Shown here: one piece after another, positions 18,031 through 27,202 of the stretch
How the letters are laid out: every line of letters starts with the position of its first letter
Numbering within the stretch: position 1 is the stretch's first letter
Source: ZC4RG29 sp964521255
GTDB taxonomy: Bacteria; Bacteroidota; Bacteroidia; Cytophagales; Cyclobacteriaceae
Assembly: GCA_964521255.1 (NCBI GenBank)
Contig: CAZFRM010000012.1
Location: 62,001-126,000 of the forward strand
DNA length: 64,000 nucleotides
Reading direction: 5' to 3'
Program-made: the position numbers and the translations under genes
Notes under the pieces: generated by a model
The model's database searches: none
Seen by the model: only the letters and a program-made list of their open reading frames with translations
Told to the model about the DNA's origin: nothing

Positions 18031-19404
18031 TCAACGCTGTGAATTATTGAAATTAACAATCACCGTTGTTCCTCTTCCCAGCACTGAATTCACTTGTATT
18101 GTTCCATGATGAGCGGTGACAATCCGTTTCACCATCGACAAACCAATGCCATGCCCTTTCACATTCTTTGTGTTATTCCCGCGGTAAAATGGTTCAAAGA
18201 TGTCATTCAAATCCTCATCCGGAATGCCTATTCCCCGATCTTCAAACTGAAGCGTTGAACCAAGAGGAGACGAATTGATAAACACATCAATGGTATGATC
18301 AGATGAATACTTACATCCATTGTCAATCAGGTTTGCTATTGCAGCTTTGATCAATTGCTCATCTCCTTCAATTGTCAATTTCTCTTCATCATCTAATTTG
18401 TGGTCAAGGTCAATTCGTATGACATAGCATGGATTGTGCTTCATCATATCCTCTCGCGTTTGCCAAACCATTTCATCAATTCGAAGTTTGGCAATCCTGT
18501 TGTCACTGACATCGGAACTTGCCTGAGCCAGCAGGAGCAAACGGTTAGAAAGCGTATTTAAGCTTCTGATGTCCTCAAGAACAGAATTCATAACTGCTTT
18601 ATATTCCACGTTTGTTCGTGCGTTGAGTAATGAAACCTCGAGCTGCCCGGTAATTGCTGTAAGTGGTGTGCGAAGTTCATGCGACGCATTGGCTATAAAA
18701 TTCTTTTGAACATTAAATGAACTTTCAAGGCGCGTTAACATTCTGTTGAATGTTTTGGCGAGTTGAGCAATTTCATCCTGACCATTTCCTTCATCAACGC
18801 GAAGGTTCAGGCTTGTAATGCTTATGTCGTCAACCTGATTCACCACCTTAGAAATGGGTTGCAGCGCTTTTCCGGCAAAGAACCATCCGGAGACAGAAAC
18901 GCCCATAATGCTGATGGCAAAAACGATTACCAGAATCGTTCGTAAGTTTCTGAGCTTATTTAATCCGTAAATATCCGTGGCCGCTGCAATGACAGCAAAA
19001 CGATCGTAGGGGCCCTTGAAAAGAAAACCAAGAACTTCATAGTTTCCTTGTTGGAAACGCAATTCACCTTCCAATCTGATCCTGTCAAGAAGAGCACTAT
19101 CGATTCTGATTGTCCTGTTCTCATCGGTACTGAAAATGACATTATTCCGGTAGTCAAAAACGATAATCCTTTCATAGGCGAGGTTCACCGGGTTGTCCTT
19201 TTCAATTTTTCTAAGAAGCGTTGTGTCGACTTCATCAACCTCAATCAGAAGTTTTGCTGTATTGCTGGCCTTGTTCTGAAGACGACTGTAGAATTCCTCT
19301 CTGCGGTAATCAGCCGAGAAAATGTAAATTGCCAGCGAAGCCGTAAAGATGATGATGGCAACGATGAAAATAAATCGAAGCGTAATCCTGTTACGAATGT
19401 TCAT
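18031..19404 (-). CDS. HAMP-domain sensor histidine kinase
   Basis: The sensor of a two-component pair. The 457-residue protein has two membrane helices (about 10-28 and 157-178) bracketing a roughly 130-residue periplasmic sensor, a HAMP domain, HisKA with ASHELRTPLT, and HATPase boxes NLIDNGCKYS, DRGIGIPDEDL and GHGIGLSMVKR. It is close in layout to CusS/PcoS-type sensors, but the signal is not known. Its ATG overlaps the TGA of the response regulator gene by four bases, so the two are translationally coupled. Confidence 0.95.
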   Translation of the reverse strand: MNIRNRITLRFIFIVAIIIFTASLAIYIFSADYRREEFYSRLQNKASNTAKLLIEVDEVDTTLLRKIEKDNPVNLAYERIIVFDYRNNVIFSTDENRTIRIDSALLDRIRLEGELRFQQGNYEVLGFLFKGPYDRFAVIAAATDIYGLNKLRNLRTILVIVFAISIMGVSVSGWFFAGKALQPISKVVNQVDDISITSLNLRVDEGNGQDEIAQLAKTFNRMLTRLESSFNVQKNFIANASHELRTPLTAITGQLEVSLLNARTNVEYKAVMNSVLEDIRSLNTLSNRLLLLAQASSDVSDNRIAKLRIDEMVWQTREDMMKHNPCYVIRIDLDHKLDDEEKLTIEGDEQLIKAAIANLIDNGCKYSSDHTIDVFINSSPLGSTLQFEDRGIGIPDEDLNDIFEPFYRGNNTKNVKGHGIGLSMVKRIVTAHHGTIQVNSVLGRGTTVIVNFNNSQR

Positions 19405-20090
19405 ATCTCATCCTTGATGACATAACCCAAGCCTATCCTGGTATGTATAAGTTTGTTTGGAAAATCCTTATCAATTTTTTTTCGCAGGATATTTACGTAA
19501 ACATCAACAACGTTGGTTCCTGTATCAAATGTAACATCCCAAACCTTCTCTGCTATATCCGGTCTCGACAGCACCCTTCCTTTGTTTCGCATCAGGTATT
19601 CAAGCAGACAGAATTCCTTCGCTGTTAAGGAAATTACTTTGCCTCCCCTAATGGCAACCTTTTTCCCGATATCCAATTGAAGATCGGAAACCGTGAGAAG
19701 TTCTTCGCTGGATTTTTCTTGTGCAATTGTGTACATGCGCTTTGTCAATGCTCTGATTCGCGCAAGTAACTCTTTAAACTCAAATGGTTTTACCAGGTAA
19801 TCATCAGCGCCTGCATCAAATCCTGTAACCTTATCATCAGTGGTACCCAGTGCTGTTAACATCAATATTGGAATTGACGGACGCACGTCACGTATCTTTC
19901 TGCAAAGCTGCAAGCCGTTGATTCCCGGAATAATTACATCCAACAACAACATCTGATACTCGTTGTTCAAGGCAAGTTTTTCCCCGGTGTAAGCATCATA
20001 CGCCAAATCAACCTGATAACCCTGTTCCTCCAGCCCATTCTTTAGAAATGCGGCAACCTTCTGCTCATCTTCGATAACAAGAATTTTCAT
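19401..20090 (-). CDS. OmpR/PhoB-family response regulator
   Basis: A 229-residue DNA-binding response regulator paired with the kinase that follows. The receiver domain shows the acidic pocket (VIEDEQ), phosphoacceptor Asp in LLLDVIIPGING (near 52) and the Lys in VKPFEFKELL; the C-terminal winged helix has LTAKEFCLLEYLMRN and the recognition segment GTNVVDVYVNILRKKID. Operator-like repeats at 20223-20256, about 130-165 bases upstream of the start, fit autoregulation by this class of protein. Confidence 0.96.
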   Translation of the reverse strand: MKILVIEDEQKVAAFLKNGLEEQGYQVDLAYDAYTGEKLALNNEYQMLLLDVIIPGINGLQLCRKIRDVRPSIPILMLTALGTTDDKVTGFDAGADDYLVKPFEFKELLARIRALTKRMYTIAQEKSSEELLTVSDLQLDIGKKVAIRGGKVISLTAKEFCLLEYLMRNKGRVLSRPDIAEKVWDVTFDTGTNVVDVYVNILRKKIDKDFPNKLIHTRIGLGYVIKDEI

Positions 20091-20410
20091 TTACAAAAAC
20101 CGTTGCAGGTTTATCTTTGGCGTGCGGATTAGAAAAAGATATGCACCGATCATACTTGCAAATTTAAGCCATCGCAAAGGGTGAAACCACATTATCCATT
20201 ATAATTCACGACACATTTTCATTTTTAATGCTATTTTAATGTACCTCACATTAAAAGACACCAGGATTCATTTGTATAGACTTCCTATCTAAGGTTCAAA
20301 GAGCTGACGCACCTGGGTGAATCTGGATATGTATGTTTGTAAATTACACTGAAATTACAGATGATATTAAATGTACGAAGGTTTGCGGGTGAACAAATAA
20401 AGGTTAACAA
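20091..20410. other. divergent intergenic region with operator-like repeats
   Basis: These 320 bases separate the response regulator gene (minus) from a truncated FG-GAP gene (plus). No gene is visible. The notable structure is the TTTTAATG repeat group at 20223-20256. A plus-strand TATCTTTG (20112-20119) matches the -7 consensus but has no gene close downstream and no -33 partner. Confidence 0.5.
20223..20256. promoter_or_regulatory. operator-like repeats upstream of the OmpR-type regulator
   Basis: TTTTAATG occurs at 20223-20230 and 20234-20241, 11 bases apart, and the second copy begins a perfect 9-bp inverted repeat (TTTTAATGT, 20234-20242; ACATTAAAA, 20248-20256; 5-base spacer). OmpR/PhoB-class regulators typically bind two half-sites about 11 bases apart. 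The position upstream of a regulator of that class makes an autoregulatory site plausible; binding is inferred. Confidence 0.5.
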
Positions 20411-20734
20411 ATGATAAAAGTAGTTATCTCACTTGCCCTGATTCTCACTGTAAATTTCATCACCTCTCCTGTTAGGAAGGCAGTTACTTTTACGCATCAT
20501 AATATCGAAAGACCTTTACCAGGTGAAGGATATGGTACTGGAGGTTTTACCTTAAACGATTATGATGGAGATGGCGATTTGGATATAACATTACAGCGAC
20601 ATTCCAACGAATCCGTTTATTGGTATGAGTTTAAAAACGACAGCACCTGGATACGGCATGATATTGGAAAGCTGGGCGGAGGTCAGTTGGGAGCGGTTTC
20701 GTTGGATATTGATAATGATAATTTTCCTGAATGA
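20411..20734 (+). CDS. truncated FG-GAP/VCBS-repeat protein
   Basis: The 107-residue product has a signal peptide (to about residue 20) and one recognisable FG-GAP/VCBS-type calcium-binding segment, DYDGDGDLDITLQ, followed by the start of another (SLDIDNDNFPE) that ends at a TGA. FG-GAP proteins normally carry many such repeats and run to several hundred residues. The sequence after the stop shows no continuation in any forward frame that I can recognise. It is therefore probably the 5' remnant of a larger secreted protein gene, perhaps still expressed. Confidence 0.55.
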   Translation: MIKVVISLALILTVNFITSPVRKAVTFTHHNIERPLPGEGYGTGGFTLNDYDGDGDLDITLQRHSNESVYWYEFKNDSTWIRHDIGKLGGGQLGAVSLDIDNDNFPE

Positions 20735-20866
20735 ACAATTGTTGTATGTTTCTGTTTATGCATTTTAATAAGCTCCGGCTATTTGCTTTTAATTTCATAT
20801 CAATGTGTTGAAAATACTCTTCTTAATACGCATTAAATCATTGCCAGAAATTCATTACCTTTTCAC

Positions 20867-22360
20867 ATGTCCCTTTCTATTGAAAGAAATATCCTTGTTG
20901 CAAATAAAGTTGCCAGAATACTTGGCGTTCTAACGTTTGCTTTACTGGCAATGCTGATATTCTCTTTTGGTGTTTCTATAAACACACCCGTTATCTTCTC
21001 TTTGGTAATATTTTTCTTCTCAATTCCATACATTCATAAGAAAGGATATGTAAATCTGGGGCGCGCATTACTTTGCCTTATTCCCGTAGTTGTAACGATT
21101 GCGGCCGCACTCTTCGCGAAAATTTATGCTACCTCTTTTACTGACATTCTTTACTACGATTCCCGCTTTGTTCTTCTCATCATTACCATTGTTCCCTGTC
21201 TCATCTTTGATACAACCGAAAGACCCTTACTGTATGGATGCCTGGGGACGATATTGGCTGCCATTATCCTATTTGATCCTATTCATGAATTATTCAATGT
21301 AGGTTACTACCAAAAAGGATTTCTGGGAAGCTCCTATTATTTTATTAATGTATTCACAATTATCGGTTTCGCCGGTATTGCCATTGGCGCCATCAGTCAA
21401 AAGCGTGTTATTGAAAAAACAGAGTACCTGAATCAGGTTATTAAAAATGATCTCATTAATAAGAACAAAGAACTTTCAACTGCATTGAACAATCTTGAAA
21501 AACAAAACAAAGAGATTTTGTCGCAAAATGAAGAGATTCGGACGCACAGGGAAGAACTCTATTCAAGCCAGGAACAATTAGTCGCTGCCAACAAATTAAT
21601 TGAAAAGCAAAATCTTGAATTGAAGCGCCAGGTAAATTATATCAATGAAGATCTGAAGATAACAAATGAAGAGCTTATAAAGCAGAATAATAACCTGCGC
21701 CAGTTTTCGTACACGGTTTCACACAACCTTCGTGGACCTATCGCCAGACTGCTGGGCCTTTCGCGACTGGCCGAGATGGAAGCAGAAACCTATAATAATA
21801 TTCCAACAATGGCTATCATTAACCACATTAAAAAATCAGCCAGAGATTTGGATATTGTAATTCGGGATTTGAATCAGCTTATCGATCTTCAAAATGCTAC
21901 GAACCTGTTACGGCAGCAAGTAAACTTTATGGACGAGTGGAGTGAAATCAAGTCGTTGTTACACATCACTCATGCAATGGAAGAGCAAAATTTTCATATC
22001 GACTTTTCGGAAGCTCCAACAGTAATGTCAGTCAAGTCAATGGTCAACAGCATACTATTTAATCTGGTAAGTAACGCAATTAAATACCAGTGTGAAGATC
22101 GACCTTTGTTAATAAATATTCGAACGTATCCAACAGGATTATTTACTACCATCGAAGTATCTGACAATGGATTGGGTATCAACCTTCAATTGTATGGAGA
22201 AGATGTTTTCAAAATGTATAAAAGATTTCATGAACATAAAGAAGGAAAAGGTCTTGGTCTTTTCCTGGTCAACACGCAGGCAAAAGTTTTAGGCGGTTAT
22301 GCGGAATTAATAAGTGAACTGGGAAAAGGATCTACTTTTAAGATACATGTTAAAAGTTAG
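20867..22360 (+). CDS. membrane sensor histidine kinase
   Basis: A 497-residue kinase with about six membrane helices in the first 185 residues and no obvious periplasmic domain, then a long coiled coil (about 190-280, KNKELSTALNNLEKQNKEIL and similar), HisKA with SYTVSHNLRGPIA (His near 287), and HATPase boxes NLVSNAIKYQ, DNGLGIN and GKGLGLFLV. No partner regulator is adjacent, so it is an orphan. Kinases of this build in Bacteroidota often signal to separately encoded CheY-like proteins such as the one at 26671-27081; that link is speculation. Confidence 0.93.
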   Translation: MSLSIERNILVANKVARILGVLTFALLAMLIFSFGVSINTPVIFSLVIFFFSIPYIHKKGYVNLGRALLCLIPVVVTIAAALFAKIYATSFTDILYYDSRFVLLIITIVPCLIFDTTERPLLYGCLGTILAAIILFDPIHELFNVGYYQKGFLGSSYYFINVFTIIGFAGIAIGAISQKRVIEKTEYLNQVIKNDLINKNKELSTALNNLEKQNKEILSQNEEIRTHREELYSSQEQLVAANKLIEKQNLELKRQVNYINEDLKITNEELIKQNNNLRQFSYTVSHNLRGPIARLLGLSRLAEMEAETYNNIPTMAIINHIKKSARDLDIVIRDLNQLIDLQNATNLLRQQVNFMDEWSEIKSLLHITHAMEEQNFHIDFSEAPTVMSVKSMVNSILFNLVSNAIKYQCEDRPLLINIRTYPTGLFTTIEVSDNGLGINLQLYGEDVFKMYKRFHEHKEGKGLGLFLVNTQAKVLGGYAELISELGKGSTFKIHVKS

Positions 22361-22393
22361 TGGATGTTAAACTTATCATTCACGATATGTAAT

Positions 22394-23698
22394 CTATTGC
22401 CCACCTCTACCCCGGCCATTCGAGGGCTGAACGCTTCTGCCATTGCCATCCGAAAATCCTTTATTCAATTGCTGTTTGAGTTGAGGCTGATTCGTTGAAC
22501 TTCTGGTGCTTGGCGCGTTAATGTGCTCTTGCCGGGAGTTATTATTCCTTAATTGTTGTGTGTTTTGTCTTTCAATATTCTGCGGCAATTGTCTTTGTGC
22601 TTTTTGATTGCTTTCCTGATTTTTTTCGAATGAATACTCTCTTTTAATATCCTGACCTGATCGCCTTTCAAAATTATTGCGATCACCGGGAACATTTGTT
22701 TGGCCTTGTCTATCGTTAAAAGAGCGAGTCATCTTTTCATTTTCATTCTGTTGCGAACGATTAAAAGTCCTGTAATCATTTGACGAATTATTATTGTTTG
22801 TTTGTACCCTTTCATTTCGTTGGTTAGTGCCGGGATAACGATTCACATTTTCCTGACTACCATTCTTGAATTCAGAAGTTATTTGCCGACGTGATTCAAA
22901 CCTGTCAGAACTTCTCTCATCTTTTGTAAAACCATTGGGAACAGATTTCATTTTCGACACACGGGAATTATCAATTTCAGGTCTGTAAAAACTTGCTGTA
23001 CCCCGTTCAACTTTTGTTGAACCAGGACGAACGCTATCATTGATCTTATGCACTTCAACCCGGGAATGATTTGTCCTTTCAATATCGCTCCGGGAAGGGC
23101 CAGTGAAAAAAGTGTTCCTCCTGTTATCGGTGTAATGGTGATTTACAATTGTAGTGTGATGAATAACATTTACCACGCGGGTTCCCGGTACACAATGCAT
23201 ATGTACACGGCGGTACGTGATATAGCGGTAGGGAACAAAATTCCAATAGTGATGCGGGATGTGATTATAATAATTTACAGATACATTTATTCCAAAGCCA
23301 GGCATTAATGGAGCCCAACCATAATACCCGCCACCACTTCTCCAAACTACCCACGCCGGACCCCAAACCGTATCGGGTGCCCACATCCAACCGTAGAAAT
23401 CATCATAGAACCAGCGTCCATAGTGGAATGGAGCCCATCCCCAGTTATAATCAGAAACCCAGGTGTTACCATATTCGGTATTGATCCAGTAACCGTTCGT
23501 TCGATAAGGAACAAAACTGCGGTCAACATGAGGCGCCCAAACATATCCGTACCGTCCATGGTGCACCCAGTTTCCATACGGCTGGAGTTCGTCATAAAAA
23601 ACCTGTAGGGAAACAGTTCCCTGAGCCTGACTGTTCGTACTAATCCCACATATTAAAATGGTTGCAAGCACTATCCATTTCATCCCTATCTTTTTCAT
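22394..23698 (-). CDS. secreted YXWGXW/DUF6600-type protein with Q/N-rich tail
   Basis: A 434-residue exported protein. After a signal peptide (to about residue 25) comes an aromatic, tryptophan- and tyrosine-rich region (about 30-165) with repeats such as YGNWVHHGRYGYVWAP, GYWINTEYGNTW and FHYGRWFYDDFYGWMWAP, the pattern known from DUF6600/YXWGXW proteins. From about residue 190 to the end the sequence is low in complexity, rich in N, Q, R and S and probably disordered. The function of this family is unknown to me; an envelope role is likely. Confidence 0.85.
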   Translation of the reverse strand: MKKIGMKWIVLATILICGISTNSQAQGTVSLQVFYDELQPYGNWVHHGRYGYVWAPHVDRSFVPYRTNGYWINTEYGNTWVSDYNWGWAPFHYGRWFYDDFYGWMWAPDTVWGPAWVVWRSGGGYYGWAPLMPGFGINVSVNYYNHIPHHYWNFVPYRYITYRRVHMHCVPGTRVVNVIHHTTIVNHHYTDNRRNTFFTGPSRSDIERTNHSRVEVHKINDSVRPGSTKVERGTASFYRPEIDNSRVSKMKSVPNGFTKDERSSDRFESRRQITSEFKNGSQENVNRYPGTNQRNERVQTNNNNSSNDYRTFNRSQQNENEKMTRSFNDRQGQTNVPGDRNNFERRSGQDIKREYSFEKNQESNQKAQRQLPQNIERQNTQQLRNNNSRQEHINAPSTRSSTNQPQLKQQLNKGFSDGNGRSVQPSNGRGRGGQ

Positions 23699-23779
23699 AA
23701 CTGTAAATCAAAAAGTCTTAGCAGATAGGGAAGTAAAAATTATGCCAAAAAGGAAAAGCGCTAAATCATCATTGTTGAA

Positions 23780-23890
23780 TCTCTTTCGCGTTAAGCGCAA
23801 AGTTAATGCGCAATGCACAAGAGATAATAAGGTCAGTACTGCTTTCGCGATTTCGCTTAGCAAAAAATCTAAAGGCTCTTTGCGTGAACA
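23780..23890. repeat. CGCAAAG-type intergenic repeat
   Basis: The 228-base gap between the YXWGXW gene and pncA contains TTTCGCGTTAAGCGCAAAG (from 23783), followed by ATGCGCAATGCAC, and further on TTTCGCGATTTCGC and CTCTTTGCGTG. The alternating GCGCAAAG/CTTTGCG words resemble the host-type intergenic repeats seen at 33291, 43557 and 60742, although this copy is more degenerate. No gene is seen here. Confidence 0.35.
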
Positions 23891-23926
23891 ATGAGCATTT
23901 TAGTAGCTGGCTGCCATTTGAAGAAC

Positions 23927-24544
23927 TTACGATAATTTTAAAACACTATTGCCCGCTATCACAATGCCACCCCTTCTGTTAACATCTTTCTTCGCATTCT
24001 CAAACCCCTCCTGATTAATTGATCTTGTAGCATCTTCGATGTAATAAGTTTTAAAACCTTCACTGATAGCATCCATTGCAGTGTAGTAAACACAATAATC
24101 ACCGGCTAATCCGCATACGTAAACTTCATTAACTTTTCGATCGCGTAAATAACCCGCAAGACCGGTATTTTTTAAATGACCGTTATCATAAAAGCCACTG
24201 TAGCTGTCAATCTCTTTATCCATACCCTTTCTGAAAATAGCCTCAACTTTACACATATCAAGATCCTTGTGAAATTGTGCACCGTATGACCCCTGGACAC
24301 AATGATCTGGCCAAAGCACTTGTTCAAGATCATTTAGCCGGATCATCTCAAAAGGTTTTTTACCAGGATGATTAGAAGCAAAACTTTTATGATTACCCGG
24401 ATGCCAGTCCTGTGTAGCCACTACTATGTCAAATTGGTTCTGCAGTTTATTTACAAGTGGAATAATTTCATTTCCACCGGGTACTTCAAGCGACCCTCCT
24501 TTAGTAAAATCATTTTGTATGTCAACTATAATCAGGGCTTTCAT
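23927..24544 (-). CDS. pncA: nicotinamidase
   Basis: Hydrolyses nicotinamide to nicotinate for NAD salvage. The 205-residue isochorismatase-like protein shows the catalytic triad: Asp in IVDIQNDF, Lys in AIFRKGMD and Cys in GLAGDYCVYYTA, and the metal-binding QDWHPGNH segment. The ATG at 24544 is preferred over an upstream TTG at 24553. It follows pncB by about two dozen bases, so pncB-pncA form an operon for nicotinamide recycling. Confidence 0.95.
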   Translation of the reverse strand: MKALIIVDIQNDFTKGGSLEVPGGNEIIPLVNKLQNQFDIVVATQDWHPGNHKSFASNHPGKKPFEMIRLNDLEQVLWPDHCVQGSYGAQFHKDLDMCKVEAIFRKGMDKEIDSYSGFYDNGHLKNTGLAGYLRDRKVNEVYVCGLAGDYCVYYTAMDAISEGFKTYYIEDATRSINQEGFENAKKDVNRRGGIVIAGNSVLKLS

Positions 24545-24567
24545 AATTTCCAATTCAGTTTCTCACG

Positions 24568-25983
24568 TTATTGCTTAACGAAATGATTTTTTATTTCATC
24601 GCGCAAATACATGAGTGACTTACTAATACCAATTTTATACGAATGTGGATTTTGAAATCGCTTGTATTCTTCCGGCAGAAATGACAATCGCTCGCGGCAA
24701 TAATTTGCTATTGCACTTAGCGATTGCTTCTCTACAAGTATCTTTCCTTTTTCCATCACTTTATGGAGTAAGGGTTCCTGTTCCAACCCACGAAGGGAAA
24801 GTGATTTATACGGTTCAAAAGGATCGTACATATGAGCAACCTTTTTTTCATTATTCAGAACGATGGCATCAGCGCCTAAAAATGATTCCTTACTTTCGTA
24901 GATACGATACACTTGTTTCCTGTCGGGAAGGGTGGTTTTCTTGAGCGTTTCTGATATTTTAATTCTTGGCTTACCATCAGCATAGCAAAGTTTGTACACT
25001 CCATCCAATGCACCATCCGGCTGTCCGGTAACTAAATTTGTTCCTACACCAAATATGTCAATGGGTGCATGCTGTTCAAGCAAACTTTTTATAACATATT
25101 CATCCAGTTGATTTGAGGCCGCAATTTGTACATAGTTCAATCCGGCATCGTTTAGCATTTGCCGACTTCTTTTTGACAGATAAGCAAGGTCACCGCTATC
25201 TAACCGAATGCCCTGCAGTCGCTTTCCCTTTTGCTCCATTTCTTTGGCAATGGTGATGGCATTTGGTATCCCGCTTTCTAAAGTATTATAGGTATCGACG
25301 AGTAAAACACATTGCTCTGGTCTGCCTTCAGCGAAATGACGAAAGGCCGAAAGTTCATCATCATAACTTTGAATAAATGCATGCGCCATCGTACCGACTA
25401 CTGGCAGATCAAAATCAGCGGCAGCCTTAACATTGCTCGTTGAATCAAACCCACCTATTATGGATGCTCGTGTAGCATGATATCCTCCAAGACTTTGTGC
25501 TCTTCGCAATCCAAAGTCAGTCAGTATTCTATCACCGGCTACCCACCGCATACGCGCCGCCTTTGTAGCGATCAACGATTGAAAGTTCAACACATTCAAT
25601 ATCAACGTCTCGATGACTTGTGCTTCAATAATACTTCCTTCAACTCTAAGTACAGGCCGCGTAGGAAAAACAACATCACCTTCATGAGACGAATAAATGG
25701 TACCCGTAAATCGAAAATCTTTCAGATAGTTGATAAAATCGTTGTCAAAGCCACGCTCTTTCAGGTACACAAGATCATGGGAAGAAAATCTTAAATTTTC
25801 TATTATTTCAAGTACATCGCGGAGCCCCGCAAAAACAACATAACCGCCTTCAAATGGCAACTTGCGAAAGAAGTAGTCATAAACGGCATGATTATTTTTT
25901 TGACCTGTTAAAAAATACACCTGCCCCATCGTAAGCTGGTAGAGATCAGTGTAAGTTCCGGTTATCTTAAATAGATCAGACAT
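24568..25983 (-). CDS. pncB: nicotinate phosphoribosyltransferase
   Basis: Converts nicotinate and PRPP to nicotinate mononucleotide, the committed step of the Preiss-Handler NAD salvage route. The 471-residue protein shows TDLYQLTMGQVYF at the start, FPTRPVLRVEG, DFGLRRAQS, VGTMAHAFIQSYDDE and IRLDSGDLAYLS, all typical of the family. Its product gene neighbour pncA supplies the nicotinate. No riboswitch-like structure is evident in the 122 bases upstream. Confidence 0.96.
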   Translation of the reverse strand: MSDLFKITGTYTDLYQLTMGQVYFLTGQKNNHAVYDYFFRKLPFEGGYVVFAGLRDVLEIIENLRFSSHDLVYLKERGFDNDFINYLKDFRFTGTIYSSHEGDVVFPTRPVLRVEGSIIEAQVIETLILNVLNFQSLIATKAARMRWVAGDRILTDFGLRRAQSLGGYHATRASIIGGFDSTSNVKAAADFDLPVVGTMAHAFIQSYDDELSAFRHFAEGRPEQCVLLVDTYNTLESGIPNAITIAKEMEQKGKRLQGIRLDSGDLAYLSKRSRQMLNDAGLNYVQIAASNQLDEYVIKSLLEQHAPIDIFGVGTNLVTGQPDGALDGVYKLCYADGKPRIKISETLKKTTLPDRKQVYRIYESKESFLGADAIVLNNEKKVAHMYDPFEPYKSLSLRGLEQEPLLHKVMEKGKILVEKQSLSAIANYCRERLSFLPEEYKRFQNPHSYKIGISKSLMYLRDEIKNHFVKQ

Positions 25984-26129
25984 ATCATACTGATTAAAAA
26001 ACCATTCAAGTTAAATTTAACAGAAACTTAGCTAACTAGTTTTACGCATATGCTTTTCTTTCCCGGAGATGTATGAGCTAAAAATGTTCCGCGTCCTTTG
26101 TAATATTGAATACCGATAAATTTAAAATC

Positions 26130-26456
26130 ATGAACTGGATCGTCCTCATCATTGCCGGGTTATTCGAGATTGGATTTACAACTTGTTTAAGCAAAGTCAA
26201 GGAAACAAGCGGTAATGCTGCTTTGTTATGGATAGTGGGATTCTTTGTTAGTCTTTCCCTAAGCATGTATCTTCTTTATAAAGCAACACAGACGTTACCA
26301 ATGGGAACGGCATACGCAGTGTGGACCGGCATTGGTGCAGTGGGAACTGCTATAGTAGGAATTCTCTTCTTCAAGGAACCAATAGCTTTTTGGCGGCTCT
26401 TTTTTATTGTCACTCTTATTAGCTCAATTATAGGTTTGAAGTTTGTTTCGCATTAA
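26130..26456 (+). CDS. small multidrug resistance (SMR) family transporter
   Basis: A four-helix proton-coupled exporter of 108 residues. The essential membrane glutamate is in AGLFEIGFTT (Glu about 13), and GTAYAVWTGIGAVGTAIVGI is the hallmark of the third helix region. The sequence looks closer to the SugE/Gdx (guanidinium exporter) branch than to EmrE. The frame is open from an ATG at 26106, but MNWIVLIIAG at 26130 matches the normal start of the family. No guanidine riboswitch is visible upstream. Confidence 0.9.
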   Translation: MNWIVLIIAGLFEIGFTTCLSKVKETSGNAALLWIVGFFVSLSLSMYLLYKATQTLPMGTAYAVWTGIGAVGTAIVGILFFKEPIAFWRLFFIVTLISSIIGLKFVSH

Positions 26457-26578
26457 AAAGCTATGTACAAAACATTAAATAATCATTCTACGAAAGTTGC
26501 GTTTAAGAAAAACCTCAAAAAGGGGATTTCCTTCAATGTTTATAGGCCTGTGGTCTCACTTATTTGATACTTTAAGAC

Positions 26579-26600
26579 ATACCTTTTAAATGTAAGGTAT
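26579..26600. other. short hairpin upstream of the CheY-like gene
   Basis: ATACCTT (26579-26585) and AAGGTAT (26594-26600) form a perfect 7-bp inverted repeat in the 214-base gap after the SMR gene. It could be an operator or leader hairpin for the gene at 26671. No T run follows, so a terminator is unlikely. Confidence 0.3.
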
Positions 26601-26670
26601 AAGGTTATTTTGCCAACTGCAGAAGTTGGATAAGGAAATTAGAACCAATAGATTGTGAGGCAATTTAATC

Positions 26671-27081
26671 ATGTTAAAGAAGCTATCAAATCTTACAATT
26701 GTTGATGATGACCCCATGTCATCATTTTACATAAAGCGCCTGGCGGAGTTAGGTGAAGTTGCCAACATCATTACTATTTACAACAATGCGCAAGGGGCGC
26801 TTGACTATTTGTTAAAATATAAAAAATCAGATCAAAATCTACCCGATATCATCCTGCTGGACATCTATATGCCGGGTATTGATGGTTGGGGGTTCTTGCA
26901 AGAGTTTAAAAAGTTTAAAGACTCTCTCGAAAAAAAGATTGAAATCTATATTATAAGTTCTTCTACACATCCCCAGGATATCAGCAAGGCAAAGGCCATA
27001 CCTGAAGTAAAGGATTATTTTCAGAAGCCTGTTACTATGGAACTTCTCAAAGAAATTACTGAGAAATATCATGCACGGTAA
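26671..27081 (+). CDS. single-domain CheY-like response regulator
   Basis: A 136-residue receiver domain with no output domain. The acidic pocket (IVDDDP), phosphoacceptor in ILLDIYMPGIDG and the Lys in YFQKPVT are present, and SSSTHPQD holds the conserved Ser/Thr region. Such stand-alone receivers in Bacteroidota usually relay from orphan histidine kinases; the kinase at 20867-22360 is a candidate by proximity only. Confidence 0.93.
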   Translation: MLKKLSNLTIVDDDPMSSFYIKRLAELGEVANIITIYNNAQGALDYLLKYKKSDQNLPDIILLDIYMPGIDGWGFLQEFKKFKDSLEKKIEIYIISSSTHPQDISKAKAIPEVKDYFQKPVTMELLKEITEKYHAR

Positions 27082-27202
27082 TGAATATCAGGGCTAAGTA
27101 GCTTCTGTCTGTGAACGGCCTTTGGCAAAATAAGTCTCCCTTATAATTTCAATAATTCGTTTTAATGCATATATTTTAGTTCTTTAAATTAATTGGTCTA
27201 TT

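Noticed and set aside
20112..20119. Plus-strand TATCTTTG resembling a -7 promoter box
   Set aside because: No -33 partner at the right distance and the next plus-strand gene is almost 300 bases away and truncated.
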